The notes under the pieces: model-generated
What the model saw: the letters and a program-made list of their open reading frames with translations, nothing else
What the model was told of the DNA's origin: nothing
Database searches by the model: none
From: Paracyclopina nana
Taxonomy: Eukaryota; Arthropoda; Copepoda; Cyclopoida; Cyclopettidae
Direction: 5' to 3'
Assembly: GCA_019096065.1 (NCBI GenBank)
Contig: JAGUCH010000004.1
Location: forward strand, 3,162,001-3,226,000
DNA length: 64,000 nucleotides
Shown here: one piece after another, positions 46,301 through 59,507 of the stretch
Layout of the letters: the number at the start of each line of letters is the position of its first letter
Numbering within the stretch: position 1 is the first letter of the stretch
Program-made: the position numbers and the translations under genes

Positions 46301-49300
46301 AGGTGTGAAATTGGCTCTAGTCGCAAAAGTTCCCTTCTTCTGTAGTGGCATAAAGTTTTTGTTGGTAAACATCGCGATGGGTGATGGCCGGTGAGGGAAA
46401 AAGTGCATCTTCTGCCAACATGTTGGAAATATTAATCAAAAAACTTTGCATTCCTCGAAACTCCATATTTGTCAAGACGCAAAGTCTGGAGGAGATGAAT
46501 ATAGCAGAGCGCGCCACATACTATCTATAAATTAGAAAGCCACGCGTTGCCACTACTATTCCTATTAAACTAGGCCATTTTAGACCCGATGCAGCAGCAG
46601 CAGTAGCCTCTTTAACGGCCATAAGTCCTAAGTTTAGGACCTTTCTAGAAGCAGCAGCAGCCACTTGGCTGGCTGAAGATTCTATCTATTTTCCAATCAT
46701 TTCTGTATCGTTCCAGTCGTGGACGAGGATTATACGGTGACTGTGCCTGATGCGCAAGTGCTGCGAGGCAACACAGCCGTCCTAAGGTATTGAATATCTT
46801 GGTTTTCCCTAATGGAGTTGCATTAAGGCGGGATGCACATTTCAGATGCGAGGTGCCTGACCACCTTCGAGATCATGTGCGTGTCACTAGCTGGCTGCAC
46901 GAGGAGGGCACCGCCATCGAGATCTTCCCTGAGCGTGATCCCCGGGGAAAGTATACTCTGCTCCAGACCGGGGATCTGCTGGTGCACCACACCTCCACCT
47001 ATGACACGTACAAGAAGTACGTTTGCAAAACGGAACACGTCCTCAGTGGAATTCGCAGGCGCAGCCTTACACCTGCCAGGCTCACATTAAAAGGTTTGCA
47101 AGCAGCTATACACATGGCTATTGAATTGCATTGGAGAGTTGCCAACAACTTTCCGCCACGCCAACTTCCATTCCAAGTGCTACCTATATGGTATAGATGC
47201 TAGTAGTATAATTTTCGTCCTCCACTTTCCAGAGCCCAATGGCCCCACCGTGGTGCCTAAATTGATTGAGCCTCTCGGAGCTGTGAAAGTCTATCGAGAG
47301 GTTATGGAAGGAGGCCACGTTTTGCTGCCGTGCGTTGCTCAAGGTTACCCGGTGCCCGAGTCCACGTATGAGAGAGATAAAGAGATTCATTGTTCCCTGC
47401 TCACGATCATGCATATAATTATAGGTGGTTCCGGGTGGAGGGCGTGGGACTGCGACAAGTTCTGCCCAGCCCGAAGGTCAAGCATCATTTGGAGGTGCTG
47501 ATCCTGCAGGACTTAATGGTCGAGGATTCCGGCGTGTATGTGTGCATCATGAACAACACCGCCGGAGCGGAGCGTATCGAGGTTAATTTGACCGTGAGGA
47601 GTTCCTTGGATACTCTCGTGGCTCCGTCCCAGCAGACCATTGACCTCAACCAGCCTGCCGTGTTTACCTGCACTGTCACTGGATATCCTCGGCAACACGT
47701 GTACTGGGTGAAGGATGGGCAGAACTTGCAGCTCGGAGGGCACAGGTAATATAATATCCTTTTTCCCCTCCATTTTGCGCGAGGGCTTTGGCAAAAAGGC
47801 ATAAAAAATCTGCTCGTCAAATCGCCTATCTTCCAGCTTGTGGAGATAGAGTAGCGCATATACCTACCACGCAAATATGGGCTTTGGGGGGAAAGCAGCC
47901 ATTTTCAAATTGCTTTGATTTATGTCGATCGTTAGCATTTTTTAGCCAGCGAAAGGCCCACGGTGCAACTATCTCCTGGGCTTTCCACTACATACATGTA
48001 TCCAGGCATTTTTTGTCAGTGACTGCGAGCTGGGCTTAATGACGCGAACATGATTTGAAAAGTGACATGGTCGTCTCGCCAGCCAGAGGAGCAGCAAGGC
48101 TTGCTGCTGAGCTATACACAAAAAATGAATTGTACTCTTCCGTCTTCCAGATACTCTTCAGCCCCGAATGGCACTTTGAAGATCTTCGCAGTGCAGGAGG
48201 GCGACGAAGGATCATATCAGTGTGTCGCGGAGAATGACAAAGACATGTCGGTCGCCGCAGGATCTCTTCTTTTGGGGGGTGCGTGTGTAATCATTATCAT
48301 CGCGAGATTTAGCTTCACTGCTCCCTTTTGTGATGATTCTTTTGCAGACGCGCAGCCATTGCTGCTCTATAAGTTTTCGGAGCAGACTCTCCAGCCAGGA
48401 CCAAGTGTCTCATTGAAATGCATTGCCAAGGGCAATCCCCCACCGAGAATTCACTGGACTCTCGACGGTTTTCCCATTCCGCAGGATGAAAGGTGAGCAG
48501 TCAAAAAAAGAACGACGTCATTCCGCCGTCAGATGACATATTTTATGCTCGGATAAGCGGCGCGCGCGGCTTGCGCTCAAGTTTCGCCGCTGTCTCCTAA
48601 AAAACATCGTATAGTCTGCTGGTAGTATAGCAGTTGTGGGCCTCGCTCAAAGAGTCCTCGGAGACTTATCTCATTTATTGTCGTCCGGCCCATAGAAGTA
48701 GCGAGCGTCATTTGCAAAAACGAGTAGGAAAGTCAGTCCTTGATGGCTTTTGTCAAGTTCCTGCCCATAGGGTATTCCAAACTCGCTGAGCGTAGCAGTA
48801 TTTGCGATTTTTTCGCATTGCCCCTTTCCTCCATATATATACATGCATTGTAGTAGCATTCGGGGGCGTAAATCAAATCAACAGGAGCTCGGCTGATGCA
48901 TATGAAAAATTCAATCAACCATAGTATCGCTCAATTGCCTTTTTCGCCGGCATAAATTGGCAACATCTTCGCTGGCGTTGAAGAACCACCGGCCTTGCTC
49001 CACTTCTTCTTCTTCTTCGGAAGAAACTTTGCTTGTTTGGGAAAGGCAAAAGTTAACCCTGGCCCTGGATACACGTGGCTAAGTTTTTGGCTCAAATTGA
49101 AGCTAAAGTATTGTTTGGTGAACAAACAAGACATCCACAGTAGAACAACTCTTGTGTCGGCTTTCCCACAAGGGGATTTCAAAGTTGTCCACTCCCCCTG
49201 CATTATTACGATGCAGCTCGAGGAAAAGTAGAAGAAGAAGGAGCATTTTGAGTTTTGAGGGGGGAAATATGATGGCACATTGGTATGCAGCACCCACCAA

Positions 49301-52300
49301 ATTGGGTCTGTCTCGCATCAGGTGTTCGTGACAGTCTGCCTCGAAAGAGCTGTTATTGTTGGAAATTTCGACATTTTTTATTTCCATTCCAGGCACATTG
49401 TTGGTCAATATGTGACCATCCACGACGATGTTATAAGCCACATCAACATCAGCTCCGTCGAGGCCTTGGATAGTGGGAGCTACCAGTGCGTGGCCTCCAA
49501 CGCTGTAGGAGCTGTTGAACACTCCGCGAGGCTCAATGTTTATGGTAAAATCATGCCATATTTCACGCTCCACTACAAGAAGATAGGCGCGGGGAAATAG
49601 CCAAAGGGGGAAAGTTTCATCATACGTTGTTCTTCTCTTTGCAGGTCCGCCGCACGTTCGGCAGATCCCTCCCGTCAAGGCCATCGAAGGTCAGAGTGTC
49701 AAGATTGCCTGTCCCGCATCTGGATACCCCATTGAAGGCATTCGCTGGCAAAAAGGTGAGGAATTGATCATATCTGATGGCGATCATCCTGCTCTTATGT
49801 TCCTTTCAGACGGATACGAACTGCCAAATCACGGACGGCAAAGTGTTCTCCCCAATGGCACTTTGGTGATCGAAAGTGCTCACAAATTGCATGACGAGGG
49901 CTTTTACACGTGCTTGGCATTCAATCAGCACGATGAGTCCCATTCCGGCAACGTGCAAATTGAAGTGCTCAGTAAGTAACTTTTTCATGATGATGGCGGG
50001 GCTCGCTTGCTCGTCGGAATTTTTTTCCCCTGCGAGACTATCTCCACTATGGTTGCGTGCGTAAATATTTCATGCTGCTGGCGAAATGCTCTTTTTTGCG
50101 TGCGCTCAAGAGAGAAAACGAGAGAGAGAGAGATCTTCGCTGCCATACAAAGTTTAGACATCGTCCTTCCATGGACGACTGGCTGTGCAAAAAATTCTCC
50201 CAGCTCTCCCATAGATTTTCCATTGATATTGAACGTCGGCTCTCTACTCATCTTGATGAGTGCGCAAACTTTTTCTACCCTCGCGTCGCCGTCGTCCTCC
50301 TCCTCCAAGCTCTTAGCCAATTTTTACTTGAATAAGTTTCTCTTGAACCAGCTATGTATTACAGCGTAGCGTCTAGATAAATCCCCTTGGCTCGCAAAGT
50401 TCCTTCGAGGCGAAAGTGGGTCGTTTGTCAGCCTAGAGTAGTACGTAGTACCTGAAATTCTTAATTGGTGCCAGAGCTAACCAAGCAGATAATAATTGGA
50501 ATCTTGGTTGCAGCTCCGCCAACCATCATGCCGTTCCTCTTTCCGAACAAGTTGCTCAACGAGGGAATGAGGTCGGCTGTCTCCTGCCAAATCCTCGAAG
50601 GCAGCCTCCCAATCACATTCCGATGGGAGAAAGATGGAGTCAGTCTCGCGAGCCTTCCTGGCGGAGCAGCCTTGGCCTCATCCATCATGGACGGCGTCTC
50701 AATTCGCGGCAATGACGAGTATTCAAGTACCCTTATCATCGATCACCTCGAGTTTCGCCATAGAGGAAACTACACGTGCTTTGCCACCAACTCCGCGGGC
50801 TCGGCCTCGCACACGGCTGAGCTCACAGTGAACGGTAAAAACACTTACGGTACAAATCCGGTAGATGGAGCAGCAATTTATATAAATAGAAATTGAGATC
50901 GAAACTTTGCTTATATCGCCATACGGCTGTCAAAAATGCCACAAAACTTTCATAGCTGAAGACTCCACTTCTGGTACTGTCCACCTCTATGGTGGCGCCA
51001 TCTATTGAATGGCAGTGAAAAAACCAAGCTCATTGCCTAATTATATGATATGCTTTCGCTTCAGTGCCACCAAAGTGGCTGCGAGAACCGCAGGATGTGC
51101 ATGCTGTTCTGGGTCAAGACGTTGTTCTAACTTGCGAAGTTGAGGGCTTTCCACGGCCTACAGCGCTTTGGACGCGAGCCAATGGTACGTATACACACTA
51201 TTTTTTCACCTTGTTTGATTTTGCTGCCCTGCTCATGAACCTGTTTTTAGACTTGAGAGAGCTCAACTATCAAGTTCTTCCGCTCGGACTGGCCTATAAT
51301 CAGTTCCCCAATGGCACGCTGCTCATCAGCTCGGCTGACAAGAGCTCGGAAGGCTCATATACTTGCACTGCTCAAAACGGCATCCGGTCGGCCATCGCCA
51401 AGACCATCAACGTCACAGTCAACGGTAATTGCGATGACCTTAGCGCTTTTTTTCTGCATCATTACCAGCTCATATTACTATGCTGAGGCTGCCATTTGCA
51501 TCTGCAGCAGTGAGCCAAAACGCATAAATTGCCTTGCTCATTGCAGCCCCTCCACATTTCTCGGAAAAGTCCGTGAGGCTGTCGGTGCGGAAAGGCGATC
51601 GGGCCTCGCTGATTTGCGAGGTCGATGGCGACCTGCCAATGGACATTTCGTGGCGGCGGAACGGCATTCACATCTCGCCCAAAGAGGACGCGCGGTAATT
51701 AAGTGGACGTGTGAAATTATTATCGCATCAATTACCCTCCGCAGATTCACCTTTATGGACCATTCGACGTCGGGCGAGGCGGTTTCTCGCTTCCTCATTG
51801 CTCCTGTCCTTGACCAGGATGGAGGCGAGGTCTCGTGCGATGTGGCCAACCGATACGGGAGAGATTCCAAGACTTTCCTCCTGTCCATCGAGGGTACGTA
51901 AATGCGCGCAATCCTTCCTTATATAAAGCTGCGTGGCATAATCCGCTTGAGCCGGAGCTTAACCTTGATTATATCTGTTGGTTGTTTGCAGCCAAAGCGG
52001 ATTATTTCCCCTGTTCTTCTACTCATTTTCTGCACCCATTTAGATGTGCCTTCATCGCCCGAATTGGTACGGCTATCGGCTATAAAGAGTCGTTCCCTCG
52101 AGATCACTTGGTCGCGGCCGCACGATGGAAACTCTCCCATTCTCAACTACATCATTGAATACAGCAATCTACCGGGTACGACTATTGCCAGCCATTATAA
52201 TGTTGGAAAACTATCTCTCTCTCTCTCACACACGCCACTCAGATCGTCGAGACCAGGGGGACCGGCAACGAAGAAAAATGACTGCTCCAGGAGATGCTAC

Positions 52301-55300
52301 CAGCCTTGTGGTGCAGAATTTAAGGCCAGGTAACAGCAGCAGACTTTTCCCCCTTCAAAGTCGCCCCCTTGGGAGACCAGACTCTGCGTGTACATACTGA
52401 ATTTCACCACCATGTTCGTTGTTGCAGGCACGAGGTACAAGTTTAGGGTTGCAGCGGAGAACCGCCACGGCATCAGCCCGGAAAGTCAAGCTGTGACCAC
52501 GAGGATGTTGGAAGAAGGTACAGTTAAATTCAGTTAGAGAAACCAGCATACACCACTATTTGCTCAATTTTAGCACCCTCGGCCGAGCCGCGGAATTTAG
52601 TGCTGACGCCAAAAAGTTCCTCCCAACTCGAAATTACATGGGAGGCTCCGCCATTGCTCCACTGGAATTCTGAGCATCTCAGCTACAAAGTTGGCCACAA
52701 GTGAGCAATGCCCAACTTTTCGCAATATTATCGTGACATTCAATATGTGCTTTTCCCCCCCTTTTGTGCAGAGAGGTGTCAAGTGACACAAGCAGCTTCA
52801 TCTACGTTGATCTACATCCATCAAGTGAGATGACGAATCGCTTTGTGCTGCAGGGATTGAAGAAGTTCACGAGCTACCAAGTCATTGTGCAGGCGTACAA
52901 TAAGCAGGGCATCGGACCTGCATCCACCACTTCCGTCGCCACTACCATGGAAGATGGTAAGCTCGACGGGCTGTTTATTGCGCAAAGTCCCACAAGGCCC
53001 CTCTAGATTTATCATGGCGTGAGACCTACGAAATTGCTTTCATCATTTTTCCACCCTCCTTCCCCTTACTCACTTACTCCGGCATTCGCCCATTATTCAC
53101 AAATTGGAACCCCATTACGGTAAGATGGCGTGGAAATGGGGGAGTGAGGAAGGGGGCTTTTTGTCCAGGTGGCCTCATTTTTCATTTCTTCATTGGGCCT
53201 CGAAGGTCAGAAGTCATTTCTCATTCAAGACCAGCGGAGCGTTCATTTGGAACATGCAACAACTATTATCTTTAGTGGCCTGCCACCTCTAGTGTCCTTA
53301 TGACCTTGTTTTGTACGCATTATTTGAGACTGCATTGTACATGTAGTACAACAAAAGGTGCAGGCCGCGCGAGCCCGTAAACTCTCATTATTTGCTAATG
53401 TAGGACTCCGCACATTTAGGACATCATGGGCAACTTTTAAAAGCTCACATTCCTTCCTCTATCCTATGTGTGCTAGCTTTTCCCCCTTGCTCAAAGATAG
53501 ACAGGGAAGGAGAAACTTTTAAGCAAGAGGGTGCTATATAGCAGCCCCATCATCATCGCAATTTAGTGCTAAGTAGCGCATAACAAATGGATTACAGCAT
53601 CACAGCCCTTTTACTCCTTCAAAATGCTTTCTCGGATCACGCTATGTGCAACTTATGTTACATGCATGTACGACATTGTCAGTCACCCCTTCGGCTCTTT
53701 TTTTTGACGAACTGGCAATAAACAGCAGAGAGATGTGAAAATGCCGCAATGCGTGTCCACACACACGCACAAGAAGTTTTGGTGTTGCTGTAGCTATATT
53801 TAGTTGACAAAATGGATTTTCTCATTGACATTCCAAGAGAGAGAGATGCGGGGTGCCAAAACAGAACAAATGTTGATTGGCATCAGTCAAAGAGAGCCCA
53901 CAGCAGAAAGAACGCACCAAAGCAAAGCAAAGTTGCAACATAGTAACATAGGCCCACCACTGCACTGTGTTATTGGCTGTTCCTTCTTGCAGCTTTTCTT
54001 CCATGGCCATAACAATATTATTACATCATGCTTAGTAAGGGAAGCTAATTGAATAGCTTTGCAGTCTCGCAACAACCGCTGGTAGTCGGCCACTTTATGC
54101 CACCAAATTGAAATGGCTTGGCGGCTCAAGTGTGTACTGTGGTAGTAGTAGGCCTTTTGAAAGTGAGATGGCAATCACATCATTGTGTCTGGGATGACCT
54201 TAAAATCCTCGAGGAGCAGTCGCGGTAGCAGGAGCAGAGAGCCGGCTTAGCTTTCTTTTACGACCTCCCTTGGTATATAGTGGAAGTTTCTGTATGCGGA
54301 TAGCGTTATAGATTATTCTTTGTTTCTTTTACAGCACCCTCTGGTCCGCCGCAAAACATTAACTGTCAAAGTCGTAGCCCCAACTCGATTCTATTAGAGT
54401 GGTCCAAGCCGAAACGGGAGGAGAGGAACGGAATCATAAGAGGCTACTGGCTCGAGTATTATCCGAGGACTTTGTGGTATGGTAAGTTGCACCACTGAGC
54501 TCTACACTGAGCGCGAGCTGCAAAAATCTAATCATCCATGCGATGCACTTTTTTGATGTCTTTGTCGTCTCCGGTGCATTTTTCGACAAATCATCATTTG
54601 CTTTCACATTTCTCTGCTGCCACTGAAGGCAAAGAACAAACGACGCGAACTTTCTTCCTCAATCGTACAAATATTGCTTCAATTTGAGCCGGCAGCCTCA
54701 CCATGCAGCCATGCAGCAGCTCCTTATAGCAATTTTGCACACTCTTCAAAATTGAGCCCTTCGTCTCTTGTTGGGCAGAGCTGAACAACAACATCGAAGC
54801 TTAAAGCTGCTTGCAAGCACATGAATTATTCATGCACTACTTGGCACAAGCAGCCAACAATTCAAGCAAGTTTCAAAATAAATCCCGCATTTTTCTAGAG
54901 ACAAGTGGCCGCCTGCAGACCAAGGAAACAGAAGGGGAAATGATCGAGTTGGACGGCCTCGATACTTTTTCCAACTACAGCATTCGAGTCGCAGCTTTCA
55001 CCAGAGCAGGGCGGGGGAAATCGAGCCCCCAAATTTACTGCAAAACGGCAGAAGATGGTATGCGAGCATTCTAGCGGAATGTCAATTTTGTTTTACCATT
55101 TTTGCCATCACTTCCAGTGCCTAGTGCTCCGGCTGACATCAAGGCTGTGACAAGTGGCGAATCTTCTGTAATCGTCTCTTGGAGAGCTCCCACCCTGCCC
55201 AACGGTATCATCCAGAAGTATACCGTGTACCGCAGGGAGATCATCAGTGGGAAAGAGGTATTATATGATGGCTTAGGGTACGCATATATAGCATATATTC

Positions 55301-57992
55301 AACTTCAATTGCAGGTTGATGTTCGCGAGAGCTCGGTGTTGTCGGGCCCGAATTATCTTGAACTGAGTGCACTGCAGCAAAACCGACGATATGACATTTG
55401 GGTGAAGGCTGAAACCTCGGCGGGCTATGGAGCCTCCTCTGACATCACTAGCATCATTCTCGGACACACAGGTTAGAAAAATGGAGCTTTGCCAAGACAA
55501 ATGATGCAGACGTGAGATTGAACGCGAGCAGAATCCATATAGCACATACCTGTATACACACACACACATAAAATTCAATTTTTCGGCCTATTCTTCTACA
55601 TATTATAAGGTACACATTTTGCAGTGAGGGCCCGTATCGTCTCTTTTGGTGAGGTGCTGGCAGTGCCATGGAAAACGAATCTGGTTCTCGATTGCCTGCA
55701 CGTCGGGGATCCAAGGCCCAACGTTCTATGGCAGCACCGGATGAGATCCATTAGGGACAACTCGAAGCATCAAATTTTCCCCAACGGATCGTTAAGCATA
55801 CAAACGCTAGGCGAGTCGGATCAGGGAGACTATTCGTGCTCGGTGCAGAACGTCCATGGATCCGACCAGATCATCTTCGAGATTATAGTCCAGATCCCGC
55901 CTGCAGCTCCGGTCTTGGTTGCCAGAAATCTGACGCACACTGCCGCTGAACTCGCTTGGAGCGATACGCGCTCCAGGAAACAGCCCGTGCTGGGATACAG
56001 CATGTATTTCAAGAAGGAGCATGGACAGTGGGAGACTTTGGACACGGATCCTCTGTCCAATAAGTTTTGGTTGCAGGATTTGCAGTGTGGCACCAACTAT
56101 TCGGTCTACATGGCTGCCTACAACCACGTGGGGCCTGGCATGCCCTCCGACGTGATCTCGGCCCGCACCCTCGGCCGGGTCCCGGATGTGCCCAACCCGG
56201 ACGAGCTGCTGACGGTGAACAAGACGCTCGTTGCCATACACTTGAATGCTTTTGGGGACGGCGGCTGCCCAGTGCTCTACTTTGTGATTGAGTATCGGCG
56301 CGAGGCTGTCCGTGACTACTCCATGGTTGCCAACAATGTTTCACCTCTTGAAAAGGAGTATTCTATACGTGGGCTGGACCCAGCCTCGAGGTACTTTATC
56401 AAGATAACTGCTCATAATGCTGCGGGCTCGTCCGTAGCCGAATACCCATTCGCCACGCTGACCTCTTTCGGTGCCACCATTCCACCCCCTATCAGCACTG
56501 CCAGAGAGACCTCTCTATCATATCCAATCTATGTTGCCGTCAAAGTCCTTGTCACCCTGTTCTTCACCGTGTGCCTGATAGTGGCCGCTTTCTACCTCAC
56601 CCAGCTCGTGAGGAAGTGGAAGGTCAAACGTAATCACAGCTATCACAGCCACCACGTGTTTTTCGGTGGCTCGTCATCCTCGCCCATGTTCGAGTCCTTG
56701 GGCATGCTCGCTACCTCCAATGGAGGGCAAGGCCTCCGCCAAGTCTTCAATCGACGAAGGCTGCGCAGGAGGCCGAGTGCCAATTCCCCCGTGTTGCCAC
56801 CATTCAAGTCTTCCGATACCATTTGTAGTGCGGCTGGAGGCCCCGCCTCGAGCAATAACTCCTTCGGGCCACAAGACACGTGGAACAAAGACATTTGCCC
56901 ATATGCCACGTTTCAGCTGCCGCGAGATCAACCGTTGCTTCCAGCCTCAGAAGGGCAGCAAGTGACAATAAAGCTGCAGCACCACGCTCAACTCGAGGAC
57001 GACCTCGGCCTTTTAGATGCATATCGCCCCTCATTTGAGCCGTTTGTCAATGCACATACTCAGGAGTCCACCTTCAAGACCAAACAGCCTATGGTGAGAA
57101 ACAAAAGCGCAATTAATAGTATGTTTACTAAGAACGCTTCTTCGTAGATGGAAAAGCTTAGGAAAATGTCCCTTGGAAACGTCATCGACTCCAAGCATCA
57201 TTTATTGAACTCGGAGAGGGCGCGTAGGAAAACAATGACCCTTCAATTGCCCTTGGCAGCCTTGAGCGCTGCCAATGTGGCAGATGCCAAGTATGACTCC
57301 GACTCGGACTTGGACTATCGACAAAAACCTCCGCCACCGAGGTAAGTGAAAGCTGCTATCACCTACTTAGCTGAACTCTATGCGCTCAATTAAAGGCCTC
57401 CGTTGCACAAAAGGCGTAAAGGCCGCAGAAGAGCCAGTCACTCGAGCAGCTCTTCGGAGGACGCCGAGAGCCTCTCACCGCTGCCAAGAGTCCGTTCTAT
57501 CGAGGCATTGGAATTTCCCGCCGCAACCATACGAGGCGTGCAAAGGGCTCCCAATTGGAGGGGTCAATTGAGACAACAACTGTTGGTGCAGCAACAACAG
57601 CATCCACTCTCCGGAGCTGCTACCAATTTCCTGTGAGTAACTTTTGGAGAATAGTTAGACAGCCAGCTTCTCCGATCCTCTCTTTCATATTCGGCCTTTT
57701 TGCTGGCATTGCTCTTCTTCTCGTAGGGCAAATGAAAGATGACATTTGGCTTTCTACCTTACTCTCTGGCCTAAATGAGCTCCTCTCGGAGTACAAATGC
57801 CTACTCTGCTATTTCAGGTTCGGCTCTGGGTCTATTATGCCCCCTGCTAGATTTTCTGACATGACTAACAATGATGCGAGGCGCCGATTCGTCGTTGCCA
57901 ATACCTTCGAGATGCTGCCGCAAGAGGTGCGCACCTTGGGAAGAAGTCATTCAAGACCTGCTAAACTTGTCCATCATCAAATTCAAGTATAA
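40351..57992 (+). CDS. Dscam: Dscam-family cell adhesion receptor, non-hypervariable
   Basis: This is a homophilic neuronal or immune-type adhesion receptor at the plasma membrane. Thirty exons join in frame to 2049 residues: 40351-40408, 43721-44030, 46054-46154, 46717-46786, 46846-47093, 47233-47365, 47425-47745, 48151-48278, 48348-48492, 49393-49544, 49645-49755, 49810-49971, 50514-50834, 51065-51184, 51251-51424, 51547-51694, 51745-51893, 52044-52175, 52243-52329, 52428-52517, 52574-52700, 52772-52956, 54335-54481, 54899-55057, 55118-55257, 55315-55471, 55625-57093, 57148-57341, 57396-57632, 57818-57992. After a signal peptide come nine Ig domains, four FN3 (from 52044), a tenth Ig (55625-55890), two FN3, one TM helix (VLVTLFFTVCLIVAAFYL) and a tail with the Dscam motif DICPYATFQL. 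Exons for Ig2, Ig3 and Ig7, arrayed in insect Dscam1, occur once. It may be a Dscam2/3/4-type paralogue. Confidence 0.94.
43563..43610. repeat. Degenerate (AGC/AGT)n microsatellite in Dscam intron 1
   Basis: A run of AGC and AGT triplets lies about 110 bases before the second Dscam exon. Intron 1 (40409-43720) otherwise shows no feature that I can name. Confidence 0.6.
57094..57147 (+). other. 54-base Dscam intron with an in-frame stop at its end
   Basis: The segment starts GTGAGA and ends TCGTAG. Its length is a multiple of three and its only in-frame stop is the terminal TAG. Splicing joins QPM to MEKLRKM. Retention would end the protein after 18 extra residues and delete about 200 residues of tail. 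Confidence 0.75.
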
Positions 57993-59507
57993 CTATTGTG
58001 ATATCATCCTAGAATAAACACTATTCTCCCGCTCACTTTTAGTTTGCTTTCTGCGTTTGCATTAAAAGGTTTTTCCTCTTCTTCTTCTCTAGGAAAAAGA
58101 TTTACTTTACTTTCTGAGAAAAATCACGTTTCTGTATGTACCCAACATTCAAATAGGTTCCCACGGCCTAACTTTTCTTCACACCTTTCACTGGGAAAGG
58201 TATTAGCCGACCAACTCCTTTTCGCACCTTTGCGCAAAAATGTTTCTCATTTTTTTTACCAAAAAAAATATGTAGGTTAATCAAAAAAATTGAAATCGAT
58301 TTTGAGAAGGTAAAATCCGTTTGAAAACTGAAACTTTTTGAAACTTTTATGTAAATCTATGAAATGGCGACTTTCTAAGCAAATGACAATGAGTGACATA
58401 ATAAGTGCTGAAAATCCTCAAGCTTTTCAACTTCAAGGTTTAACTCTCACTCATTTACTATAGAATTGACTTGTAACTGCAGAGTTTTGGTGTGCGACGG
58501 TCACACCCTCTGAAGCCTAGGATGGTTAGCATCGGCTTCATGGTCGCGGTACCGTTCACAGCCTCCGGGTGCTGGCCGGATGTCTACCCGCCTTGGACCC
58601 AAAGCCGCAGCCTCGGTGCTCCAACTCCGGCGAGATACATCACATGGCAAGCTTCAGTGCTGTAGACCTGTGATTGGGCCTCCTACCCACGTCCTCAACG
58701 GCCTCAACAGCCTCAGACGAGGGTGCATAACTGCCCAGGAAACCTCTATACAAGTTATGGTCGAACAAAGTCAAACAAGGTTGTCTTATTCACTCATCTT
58801 TTAACACCACACAAATTAATGGCAGCAAATACAAAGAAATAAGTACTGCAGTAAATATTCTTGTGGCCATCTTCTTCATGCCTCAGCACACTTTGGAGAA
58901 CTTTGGTGGGACAATAGCAGGGCAGAGCTCACTCAATGGGCCATGTGCACTTGGTCCATGTCTTGTTTCTCTGAAGTCCCTCATCGAACTCCCCGACTCT
59001 TCTCCTTCTTCTCCACTCGTTGCATTGCAGAAAGTTCCATCAGCTTCCATCTGCTTCTCTCCGTTCTTATGCAGCTGCAGGTCCTCTTCTATGAAGCAGC
59101 TAGCAACTCCTCCACACAATGGCTAGCGACTTCTCCACTCAAGGTCAGGTGAATCGCATAGGTAGCAGCAGCAGCAGCAGCAATAATAAGAGAGTTGGAG
59201 GAGATGAAAAAGGGTGTTTGGAGTGGTTTTGAGTAAGGAGGTTTTGTGATTTTGAGGTAGTGATGTAGCGGTGAATGGGCAACCTTCCGGACTTCTGGTG
59301 GCTCCACGGGTTCCACGGTTTCCACAGGTTCCACTGGAGGGGTCCAATCAAGTCCTATTCTGGTCGTAACGTGCACCAGAGACATGATGTACTTATTGCC
59401 CATCATTCCCCGGCCCTAACTTTTTCAGCTTTTGAAATATTTTAAGCTCTAAAAATATAAAAAAGGTGTCATTGATCGCTTACATCACATTAAGGTTGAT
59501 ACAGTTA
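57993..59507. other. Region between Dscam and the virus-like block
   Basis: The Dscam poly(A) signal AATAAA is at 58013-58018. An AT-rich stretch to 58460 is followed by a GC-richer island (58490-58720) with no recognisable gene and by a short (GCA)n run near 59163-59181. The left border of the virus-like block probably lies between 58100 and 59450, but I see no inverted or direct terminal repeat that fixes it. Confidence 0.4.

Noticed and set aside
47425..47745. Hypervariable Dscam exon cluster
   Set aside because: I looked for tandem Ig half-exons around Ig2, Ig3 and Ig7 and found only one copy of each.
57145..57147. TAG stop apparently ending the Dscam tail early
   Set aside because: It is the last base triplet of a 54-base GT-AG intron, and the frame continues in the next exon with typical coding sequence.
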